Shown here: positions 1 through 5,052 of the stretch, one piece after another
How positions within the stretch are numbered: the stretch's first letter is position 1
Layout: every line of letters starts with the position of its first letter
NCBI GenBank assembly: GCA_027457005.1
Contig: DAIDTV010000037.1
Span: forward strand, 3,226-10,512
From: Chloroflexota bacterium
GTDB lineage: Bacteria > Chloroflexota > Limnocylindria > Limnocylindrales > CSP1-4
Direction: 5' to 3'
Length of the DNA stretch: 7,287 nucleotides
Translations under genes and position numbers: made by a program
The notes under the pieces: generated by a model
Seen by the model: only the letters and a program-made list of their open reading frames with translations
What the model was told of the DNA's origin: nothing
Database searches by the model: none

Positions 1-572
1 ATGTTGCGCGTGCCGATCTGTAGGATGTCGGCGTAGCGGTTAACCACGTCGACCTGGCCGGGCTCCATGACCTCCGTGACGACCGGCAGCCCGGTCTCGC
101 GACCGGCCTCCGCGAGGTAGCGAAGCCCCTCCACGCCCAGCCCCTGGAACGAGTACGGGCTGGTCCGCGGCTTGAAGGCTCCTCCCCGGAGGACCGTGGC
201 GCCCTCCGCGGCCACGGCCAGGGCCGTCTCCATGAGCTGCTCGCGGCTCTCGATGGAGCATGGGCCGGCCATCACCGTGAGCGAGCCATCTCCGATCGTG
301 GCGGTGCCCACCCGGATCACCGTGTCGGCCGGGTGGAATTCCCGGCTGGAGAGCTTGAAGGGCCGCGTGATGGGCGTCACCGACTCCACGCCCGGCAGCG
401 CGGACAGGCGGTTCATCAGGACCTGCTTGCGCGGGCCCACGTCGCCCACCACGGCGATCACGACCCGGTCGATCCCCGGGCTCTCGTGCGGGTGCAGCCC
501 CTCGGCGAGGACCTGCGCCTTCACGGCGTTGACCTCCGCCTCGCTCGCCCCCACGGCCATCACGACGAACAT
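1..572 (-). CDS. aroF: 3-deoxy-7-phosphoheptulonate synthase (DAHP synthase, type I-beta), N-terminal part
   Basis: The enzyme condenses phosphoenolpyruvate with erythrose 4-phosphate, the first step of the shikimate pathway, in the cytoplasm. The gene runs off the left edge, so about 190 of the family's usual ~340 residues are visible. Residues 1-70 look like the small ferredoxin-like N-terminal domain that mediates Tyr/Phe feedback inhibition in the Thermotoga enzyme. The barrel follows, with PFKLSSREFHP (71-81), VMAGPCSIES (100-109), LRGGAFKPRTSPYSFQGLG (128-146), VVTEVMEP (164-171) and ADILQIGTRN (181-190), all close to family consensus. ATG at 570-572 is chosen because GGAAGGG lies about 8 bases upstream and the protein begins directly with the first beta-strand. 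The gene is preceded by an attenuator leader and its own promoter, so transcription probably depends on aromatic amino acid supply. Identification is very secure. Confidence 0.96.
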   Translation of the reverse strand, partial: MFVVMAVGASEAEVNAVKAQVLAEGLHPHESPGIDRVVIAVVGDVGPRKQVLMNRLSALPGVESVTPITRPFKLSSREFHPADTVIRVGTATIGDGSLTVMAGPCSIESREQLMETALAVAAEGATVLRGGAFKPRTSPYSFQGLGVEGLRYLAEAGRETGLPVVTEVMEPGQVDVVNRYADILQIGTRN

Positions 573-606
573 CCGACCGACCCTTCCCCGGCGCTTCCCG
601 CAGCGG

Positions 607-640
607 ATAAACAAAAAGGCAGAGGTCCGAGACCTCTGCC
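607..640 (-). terminator. intrinsic terminator in the aroF leader (attenuator)
   Basis: On the minus strand GGCAGAGGTC, loop TCG and GACCTCTGCC form a perfect 10-bp stem (618-640), followed at once by TTTTTGTTTAT. This is a textbook Rho-independent terminator. It lies between the aroF promoter and the aroF ribosome binding site, not at a gene end, so it must act as a conditional attenuator. No other hairpin with a T-run was seen in the window. Confidence 0.93.
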
Positions 641-692
641 CACCCGGCACGACCCGGCTCGGGTCTCAGGACCCCCGAGCGGTCATGCCGGG
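620..692 (-). promoter_or_regulatory. switching RNA structures of the aroF attenuator (protector hairpin versus antiterminator)
   Basis: Two mutually exclusive folds are visible upstream of the terminator. In the protector fold, CCCGGCATGACC (681-692) pairs with GGTCGTGCCGGG (643-654) over 12 bp with one G-U pair. Inside it, 670-680 pairs with 657-665 around loop CTGA, with a 2-base bulge. In the antiterminator fold, 662-677 pairs with 620-634 over 15 bp with one bulged base. This consumes the loop and most of both arms of the terminator. The 5' arm of the protector overlaps the last codons and stop of the leader peptide. Ribosome position on the Phe/Tyr codons could therefore select the fold. 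Pairings were read by eye and no energies were computed. Confidence 0.75.
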
Positions 693-721
693 CCGCGGTA
701 AAAGAAGAAGATCGCTCTCAC
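683..721 (-). CDS. aroF leader peptide with Phe-Phe-Phe-Tyr control codons
   Basis: This 12-codon open frame starts with GTG at 719-721 and ends with TGA at 683-685. It reads M-R-A-I-F-F-F-Y-R-G-P-A, with codons TTC TTC TTT TAC in a row. Four consecutive aromatic codons in a short frame just ahead of a terminator, upstream of the first gene of aromatic biosynthesis, is the hallmark of ribosome-mediated attenuation (compare the Phe-rich pheA leader of enterobacteria). No Shine-Dalgarno sequence precedes it. The promoter -10 box ends only 9 bases before the GTG, so the transcript would be leaderless or nearly so. Too short for homology support; the call rests on codon content, position and the surrounding RNA structures. 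Confidence 0.82.
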   Translation of the reverse strand: MRAIFFFYRGPA

Positions 722-730
722 GGTGCGCGA

Positions 731-760
731 ACAGTACGCGACTCGCCGCGGGGGTGTCAA
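731..760 (-). promoter_or_regulatory. promoter of the aroF leader transcript
   Basis: The minus strand shows a perfect -35 TTGACA (755-760), an 18-bp spacer and a -10 TACTGT (731-736, 3 of 6 with T, A and final T kept). Transcription should start at about 721-724, at or next to the leader-peptide GTG. The -35 begins only 7 bp past the paiB stop codon, so aroF has its own promoter although it lies directly downstream of paiB on the same strand. Confidence 0.75.
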
Positions 761-767
761 CGAGCCG

Positions 768-1439
768 TCACCTCGCGGTTGCCTCGGTGTCCTGCCGACC
801 CGGCGTGCGTCGCGCCTTCCGCATGGCGTTCGCCAGCCGGCCTCCGCCCGACGCGTCGAGACCGGCGATGACGCCTTCCACGTCGGCCTCCGAGCGGTTC
901 TGGCTCAGCTTGAACTTGCCCTCCACCCGCTCGATCTGCAGTTCGACCCCGACGATCGCGCGCAGCTGTCCCTCGATGTACTGGGGTGGCGCGTCATCCA
1001 CCGACCACGGCTCCGCTCGGTCGGCCTCGTGCCTGGCGGTGAGCCGGCGGACCAGCGCCTCGACCCAGGCGGGATCGTCATGGATCACGAGCCGCCCGTA
1101 CGCGTGCGCGGTGATGTAGTTCCAGGTCGGCACCACCCGGCCGTGCTCCCGCTTGGTCGCGTACCAGGACGGCGTGACGTAGGCGTCGGGGCCGCGGACG
1201 ATCACCAGTGCCTCGCCCTGCACCGGCTCGCGCCATTGGTCGTTGTTGCGGGCCACGTGCCCGAGCAGCGTCCCATGCTCGCCCGCGTCCGGCCTGCTGC
1301 CGGGAGCGTCGTAGACGAAGGGGAGCATCGTGGCCATCAGGCCGCGCGACGTGGAGGTGATCAGGTCGGCGGCCCCGTGGTGCGCGAGCAGTTCCCGGAC
1401 TGCGGCGTCGTCGGGTCTGAAGTGTGCGGGGACGTACAC
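768..1439 (-). CDS. paiB: PaiB-family FMN-binding split-barrel protein (putative negative transcriptional regulator)
   Basis: The 223-residue protein matches the PaiB family (about 205-220 aa) along its length: YVPAHF (2-7), LLGHVARNNDQW (58-69), GPDAYVTPSWYATK (83-96), VPTWNYITAHAYG (103-115) and the C-terminal signature EGKFKLSQNRS (173-183). The family has a flavin reductase-like split barrel and binds FMN. Bacillus subtilis PaiB was described as a negative regulator of sporulation and protease genes, but its biochemical role is poorly defined and an oxidoreductase role is possible. GTG at 1437-1439 is chosen because it gives the canonical M-Y-V-P-A-H-F start; the frame stays open further upstream but without family similarity. 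No Shine-Dalgarno is present and a -10-like CATACT ends 7 bases before the GTG, suggesting a leaderless mRNA. It is divergent from the hydrolase pair and codirectional with aroF. Confidence 0.92.
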   Translation of the reverse strand: MYVPAHFRPDDAAVRELLAHHGAADLITSTSRGLMATMLPFVYDAPGSRPDAGEHGTLLGHVARNNDQWREPVQGEALVIVRGPDAYVTPSWYATKREHGRVVPTWNYITAHAYGRLVIHDDPAWVEALVRRLTARHEADRAEPWSVDDAPPQYIEGQLRAIVGVELQIERVEGKFKLSQNRSEADVEGVIAGLDASGGGRLANAMRKARRTPGRQDTEATAR

Positions 1440-1446
1440 GCCGGGC

Positions 1447-1452
1447 AGTATG
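1447..1452 (-). promoter_or_regulatory. putative -10 box for paiB (leaderless)
   Basis: CATACT (4 of 6 to TATAAT) on the minus strand ends 7 bases before the GTG of paiB, which puts the expected transcription start at or beside the start codon. No convincing -35 is visible. The same geometry occurs before the aroF leader peptide and the TadA-like gene. Confidence 0.45.
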
Positions 1453-1489
1453 ACAGGCACGCGCGCAGGGGCATCGGCGCGCGTCGCGC

Positions 1490-1566
1490 ACGCACCCGGG
1501 ACGCACGGGGCACGCACTCGGCACATGCGCGGCGCGCACCGGGCGCGCACCGGGCACGCGCGCGGG
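1490..1566. repeat. seven tandem 11-bp repeats in the paiB/esterase divergent promoter region
   Basis: Seven consecutive 11-bp units fill this stretch without gaps: ACGCACCCGGG, ACGCACGGGGC, ACGCACTCGGC, ACATGCGCGGC, GCGCACCGGGC, GCGCACCGGGC and ACGCGCGCGGG. The approximate consensus is RCGCACCGGGC. Units 5 and 6 are identical; the others carry one to a few changes. The array sits wholly between two divergent start codons and ends just before a possible -10 for the plus-strand gene. An 11-bp period is close to one DNA turn, so equivalent bases would face one side of the helix. It may be a multi-site operator, or slippage-generated low-complexity DNA. Confidence 0.8.
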
Positions 1567-1568
1567 GA

Positions 1569-1574
1569 TACCCT
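1569..1574 (+). promoter_or_regulatory. putative -10 box for the hydrolase operon
   Basis: TACCCT keeps the T, A and final T of a -10 hexamer and lies 28 bases before the ATG at 1603. It directly follows the 11-bp repeat array, which would occupy the -35 and upstream region. No TTGACA-like -35 is visible, so an activator bound to the repeats could substitute. Weak on its own. Confidence 0.35.
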
Positions 1575-1602
1575 CGTGCTGCCACGCTTCAAGGGGGATC
1601 GC

Positions 1603-2640
1603 ATGCAACCCTGGTCTCGCCCGTTTGCCGGCCGCCTCGAGGAGGCCGTCCTCGAGAGCCGCGTGCTCCGCGACAATCCGCTGGGTGATCCCGCCGATCG
1701 GCCCATCTGGGTGTACCTGCCGCCCGGGTACGACGCGTCGCCCGGCCGTCGCTTCCCCTCGATCTACCTGATCCAGGGGATGACCGGCCAGCTCGACATG
1801 TGGCGGAACCGGCACGCTTTCCGGCCCACGGTGCCCGAGCTGGTCGACGCGCTCTTCTCCGGCGCCGCCGGGAGCATCGCCGCCCCGCCGGCCGTCGTGG
1901 TCTTCGTCGACTGCTGGACCTCGTACGGTGGCAGCCAGTTCCTCGACTCACCCGCCACCGGTCGGTACCACACGTACCTGTGCGAGGAGGTCGTGCCCTG
2001 GGTGGACGACCACTACCGGACGTTGCCTGCCCGCGAGCACCGGGGGATCACCGGGAAGTCGAGCGGCGGCTACGGGGCGATGGTCACCCCGATGCTCCGC
2101 CCGGACCTGTGGGGCGGCCTGGCCACCCACGCCGGGGATGCCCTGTTCGAGGCCTGCTACCAGCTCGAGTTCGCTCCGGCCGTGCGCGCCCTGCGCGACC
2201 ACCACGAGGGGTCGTTCGATCGCTTCTGGGAGGACTTCCGCCGTCGACCGGCCATGTCCCGCCCGAGTGACGGGATCCTGGTGAACCAGTGGGCGATGGC
2301 GGCCTGCTACTCGGCCGACCCCGACGGATCGATCCGCCTGCCCTTCGATGCGACGACGGGCCGGCTGGTGCCCGAGGTGTGGGAGCGCTGGCTCCGCTGG
2401 GACCCGGTGCGGATGGTGCCGGTTCATGCCGACGCGGTCCGCTCCCTGCGCGCGATCTACATCGACGCGGGCACCCACGACGAGTACTTCCTGGACCTCG
2501 GGGCCGAGGCATACCGGCGGGCCCTGGCGGATGCCGGGGCGCCCGAGCCGTTCTTCGAGCTGTTCGACGCCGGCCACGGCTCCATCGAGTACCGCTACCC
2601 GGGCGCGATCCGGTACCTGGCCGAGCGGCTCCAGCCGTGA
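1603..2640 (+). CDS. esterase D / enterochelin esterase-type alpha/beta hydrolase
   Basis: The 345-residue protein is a serine hydrolase of the esterase D type (putative esterase family that includes enterochelin esterase Fes and S-formylglutathione hydrolase-like enzymes). It opens with a beta-strand region DRPIWVYLPPGYD (32-44) and has IYLIQGMTG (54-62). The nucleophile elbow is G-K-S-S-G (151-155), with Ser153 the likely nucleophile. Asp293 in the GTHDEYF segment is the likely acid, and His325 in DAGHGSIEY is the catalytic His. No signal peptide is visible, so it is probably cytoplasmic. ATG at 1603 is supported by AAGGGGGAT at 1591-1599; the frame is open further upstream but runs through the repeat array. 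The stop overlaps the next gene's start. Natural substrate cannot be read from the sequence. Confidence 0.88.
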   Translation: MQPWSRPFAGRLEEAVLESRVLRDNPLGDPADRPIWVYLPPGYDASPGRRFPSIYLIQGMTGQLDMWRNRHAFRPTVPELVDALFSGAAGSIAAPPAVVVFVDCWTSYGGSQFLDSPATGRYHTYLCEEVVPWVDDHYRTLPAREHRGITGKSSGGYGAMVTPMLRPDLWGGLATHAGDALFEACYQLEFAPAVRALRDHHEGSFDRFWEDFRRRPAMSRPSDGILVNQWAMAACYSADPDGSIRLPFDATTGRLVPEVWERWLRWDPVRMVPVHADAVRSLRAIYIDAGTHDEYFLDLGAEAYRRALADAGAPEPFFELFDAGHGSIEYRYPGAIRYLAERLQP

Positions 2641-3410
2641 CGTTGCGGTACCTCGACGTGCCCGTCGCGGGCGGGGCGCGTCTCGTGCTCGTGGTGGACC
2701 CGCCCGGACGCCCGTCCGGCATCGTCGTGTGCCTGCACGGCAGCCGGTCCAATCCCGAGGAGCAGGTCCGCCTCAGTGGCATGGATCGCCTGGCGGAAGC
2801 CGGGCAGGCCGTGGTCGCGTTCCCGCAGGGGAGCGTGCCCCTCGGCCGAGGCTGGGCATGGAACCCGGACGCGGACCTGCCGTTCCTCTCCGCGCTCGTC
2901 GACCGGCTGCGCCTGGAGCATCCGCTGGCCGGACGTGCCTGCGTCGCGGGCATGTCGGGCGGAGCGCGCATGGCCTCGCGGCTTGCGGGCGCGAGGAGCG
3001 ACGCGGTGGCGACCCTCGGCGCCGTCGCCGGTCTTCGCGCCCCGGACCGGCCCCCCGGCCGCGCGATCGCGGTGATCGCGTTCCACGGCACGGCGGACCG
3101 GATCAACCCGTACCGCGGCGGCGGCCGGGAGGAGTGGCGCGAGAGCGTGCCGGATGCGGCCCGGGCCTGGGCGATCGCAAACGGCATTTCCACCTCGGCG
3201 CGCGAATCTGCGGTCGGGCGGGCTCTCTCGTCGACGGCGTATGGTGGGGAGGGCGGCCCCGGCGAGGTGGTGCTCTGGACGGTTCGCGGCGGCGGTCACA
3301 GCTGGCCGGGCCGCTCGATGGGCCTGATCGCGCGGCTCCTGCTGGGCCCGACCACCCGGGAGATCGACGCCACCCGCGAGATCTGGGCATTCCACCGGCG
3401 CCACGCCTGA
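2637..3410 (+). CDS. LpqC / polyhydroxybutyrate depolymerase-like alpha/beta hydrolase
   Basis: The 257-residue protein resembles the LpqC/PHB-depolymerase/feruloyl-esterase group: IVVCLHGSRSNPEEQ (29-43), nucleophile elbow G-M-S-G-G (105-109, Ser107), HGTADRINPYRGGG (150-163, likely acid Asp154) and GGGHSWPG (218-225, His221). This triad and the HGTAD and GGGHxWPG signatures are typical of the group. There is no leader or lipoprotein signal, unlike secreted depolymerases and LpqC, so it probably acts on a soluble ester inside the cell. GTG at 2637 overlaps the previous stop as GTGA, which implies translational coupling, and the protein begins straight at the first strand. The two hydrolases come from different families, so this is not a simple duplication. 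The stop codon lies inside a 16-bp tandem repeat. Confidence 0.87.
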   Translation: MTLRYLDVPVAGGARLVLVVDPPGRPSGIVVCLHGSRSNPEEQVRLSGMDRLAEAGQAVVAFPQGSVPLGRGWAWNPDADLPFLSALVDRLRLEHPLAGRACVAGMSGGARMASRLAGARSDAVATLGAVAGLRAPDRPPGRAIAVIAFHGTADRINPYRGGGREEWRESVPDAARAWAIANGISTSARESAVGRALSSTAYGGEGGPGEVVLWTVRGGGHSWPGRSMGLIARLLLGPTTREIDATREIWAFHRRHA

Positions 3411-3439
3411 CCGGCGCCACGCCTGACCGGCGCCGCGCC
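3395..3439. repeat. 16-bp tandem duplication spanning a stop codon
   Basis: CCGGCGCCACGCCTGA occurs at 3395-3410 and again at 3411-3426. A third, partial copy at 3427-3439 matches at 12 of 13 positions. The first copy encodes the last residues and TGA stop of the hydrolase, so the stop is duplicated. This looks like replication slippage. No U-run follows, so it is not a clear terminator. Confidence 0.85.
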
Positions 3440-3482
3440 ACGGGCGCACGCCCTCGCATTCGTGGCGGAAACCGGGAAGAGG

Positions 3483-3558
3483 TGGCGCGCCCGGCGGGAC
3501 TCGAACCCACGACCTTCAGGTCCGCAACCTGACGCTCTATCCACTGAGCTACGGGCGC
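3483..3558 (-). tRNA. tRNA-Arg, anticodon GCG
   Basis: A full cloverleaf can be drawn on the minus strand. The acceptor GCGCCCG pairs with CGGGCGC, T8 A9 follow, and the D-stem is GCTC/GAGC. The anticodon stem TCAGG/CCTGA encloses loop TTGCGGA, and the T-stem GTGGG/CCCGC encloses TTCGAGT. The discriminator is G73 and CCA is encoded (3483-3485). The anticodon is GCG (bases 3523-3525), reading CGC and, by wobble, CGU. A20 in the D-loop fits arginine identity. Most bacteria read these codons with an ACG tRNA edited to ICG by TadA, so G34 is unusual. It follows tRNA-Ser(GCT) on the same strand by 10 bases and is probably cotranscribed with it. Confidence 0.93.
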
Positions 3559-3567
3559 GCGCGGAAC

Positions 3568-3660
<93 letters not shown>

Positions 3661-3671
3661 GCGCGGCCCGG

Positions 3672-3677
3672 ATGATA
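3672..3677 (-). promoter_or_regulatory. -10 box of the tRNA-Ser(GCT)/tRNA-Arg(GCG) unit
   Basis: TATCAT on the minus strand (5 of 6 to consensus) predicts a start near 3665, five bases before the tRNA 5' end at 3660. The same hexamer precedes the TadA-like gene, the SRP RNA and dnaX. No clear -35 is visible. The 3661-3727 gap to pfk otherwise holds only GC-rich sequence. Confidence 0.6.
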
Positions 3678-3727
3678 GCACCCGGGCGGGACCGGGCCGC
3701 CCGAACCCGGGCTGCCCCGGCACCCCG

Positions 3728-4903
3728 TCAGTCGGCCGTCACCAGGAGCATCGGCCGGCCCGACCGACCGGCGTACTGGGGCCGCAGTCGCTCGACGTTG
3801 TACATGCTCGCGATGTCCACCTTCCGTGGTCCGAGCTTCGGATCCGGCAGCGGGCTGTGGGTGAAGGAGCCGCCGAGGATCGCCGTCATGCGCCCCGTCT
3901 GCCCCTCCTCCACGAGGTCCATGGCGATGTTGGCGAACGTGATCCCCACGATCGTGTCGACCCCGTCCGGATCGCCGCTTCGCAGGTCGTAGGTGAGCTC
4001 GCTGGCGACCGCGTCCTCGCCGGTCCGTCGCTTGATCTCGTCGGCCAGTGCCTCGGCGACGTTCACCTTGTGGCGGTGCCCGAAGCTGTCCACGTCACCG
4101 TACTCGGCCAGCGCGCCCCCTTCCCAGATGGCGCCCTCGGCGGTGACCAAGATCGAGTAGCGGCTGGGGTTGTTGCGCTTGTCCTCCACGAGCAGGCTGC
4201 ACAGCAGGTCCAGGTCGTAGCGGGCCTCGGGGATCACGCAGCGGGTCGAGGTGACGTACGCCGTGAGCAGCGCGGTGAACCCGGCGTCCCGCCCGAAGAT
4301 CCGGAAGACGCCGATCCGCTCGTGCGACCCGAGCGTGGTCCGCTGCCGGTTGATGAGCTCCTTGGCCCGGTCGATGGCGGTGGAGAACCCGATGCAGTAC
4401 TCCGTGCCCTGGACGTCGTTGTCCATGGTCTTGGGGATCCCGATGAGCGGCACGCCGGCCCCGACGAGCGCGTGCGAGAAGCTCTGGGTGTCGTCTCCGC
4501 CGATGGGGATCAGGTAGTCGAGGCCCAGGTGCTCGATGTTCTCGAGGACCACGGGGGTCAGGTCGTAGAGGCCCTCGGAGACCTGCATCGCGGCCAGGCG
4601 ATCCGGAGCCACGGTGGACGGGAGCATCGACCCGCCCATCTTGCGCGGGTTGGTGCGCGACGTGTGGAGCCAGGTGCCGCCAGTGCGGGCGATCGTGCGG
4701 GTATTCCGGCGGTCGAGCTTGACCACGTATTCCGGGTCGAGCTCCGGCCCCCGCTTCATGTGGGTGAGCCCCTGCCATCCGCGACGGATGCCGAAGACTT
4801 CGTACCCGAGCTCCGACGCGCGGAAGGTGACGCTCTTGATGACGGAGTTGAGTCCCGGGACGTCACCACCACCGGTCAGGATCCCGATCCTGTGCGATGT
4901 CAT
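3728..4903 (-). CDS. pfk: 6-phosphofructokinase, predicted pyrophosphate-dependent
   Basis: The enzyme phosphorylates fructose 6-phosphate at C1 in glycolysis. GILTGGGDVPGLN (7-19) is the phosphate-binding loop, and PKTMDND (157-163) carries the catalytic Asp161. FGRDAGF (203-209) matches the MGRxxG sugar-binding motif, and PEARYD (225-230) supplies the conserved Glu. GGDDT (135-139) has Asp138 where ATP enzymes have Gly (E. coli Gly104), and Lys158 replaces E. coli Gly124. The Asp plus Lys pair is the known signature of PPi-dependent PFKs, whose reaction is reversible. The usual QRGG segment reads YDLRSGDPD (305-313), keeping an Arg (308) but with Tyr where E. coli has His249. The 391 residues exceed the ~340 of most bacterial forms. 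ATG at 4901-4903 follows GAGGAGAG by 8 bases. It is divergent from the TadA-like gene. PFK identity is certain; phosphodonor is inferred. Confidence 0.95.
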   Translation of the reverse strand: MTSHRIGILTGGGDVPGLNSVIKSVTFRASELGYEVFGIRRGWQGLTHMKRGPELDPEYVVKLDRRNTRTIARTGGTWLHTSRTNPRKMGGSMLPSTVAPDRLAAMQVSEGLYDLTPVVLENIEHLGLDYLIPIGGDDTQSFSHALVGAGVPLIGIPKTMDNDVQGTEYCIGFSTAIDRAKELINRQRTTLGSHERIGVFRIFGRDAGFTALLTAYVTSTRCVIPEARYDLDLLCSLLVEDKRNNPSRYSILVTAEGAIWEGGALAEYGDVDSFGHRHKVNVAEALADEIKRRTGEDAVASELTYDLRSGDPDGVDTIVGITFANIAMDLVEEGQTGRMTAILGGSFTHSPLPDPKLGPRKVDIASMYNVERLRPQYAGRSGRPMLLVTAD

Positions 4904-5040
4904 GGCGAATCTCTCCTCGTGGGCTGCGGCGCGGCCGATCGCCGTGATGGGGCGGGACGACCCGCACCGGCGGCGGTCCGACCGAGGGCCATCAGGTCGA
5001 CTGTGCCGAACCGCATGGTACCGGTGCCGACGGGCGCCTG

Positions 5041-5046
5041 TATCAT
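5041..5046 (+). promoter_or_regulatory. -10 box for the TadA-like gene (leaderless)
   Basis: TATCAT lies exactly 6 bases before GTG at 5053, so the predicted first transcribed base is the G of the start codon. No Shine-Dalgarno sequence precedes the GTG, which fits a leaderless mRNA. An imperfect palindrome GGTACCGGTGCC (5017-5028) overlaps the -35 region. The rest of the 4904-5040 gap shows only the pfk ribosome binding site. Confidence 0.6.
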
Positions 5047-5052
5047 CGCCGG

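Noticed and set aside
172..1119. Long plus-strand open frames across the aroF and paiB region (also 723-1688)
   Set aside because: They lie antisense to aroF and paiB, whose proteins match known families end to end. Their translations are Arg/Ser/Pro-rich without any recognisable motif, as expected in GC-rich DNA.
1490..1566. 11-bp repeats as a CRISPR array
   Set aside because: The units are far too short and contiguous, with no spacers and no cas genes nearby.
3699..3712. GCCCG-AACC-CGGGC hairpin as the pfk terminator
   Set aside because: Only a 5-bp stem in GC-rich sequence and no T-run follows on the minus strand.
5015..5020. TACCAT on the minus strand as the pfk -10 box
   Set aside because: Only a moderate match, no -35, and over 100 bases from the pfk start. 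Not better than chance in this intergenic region.
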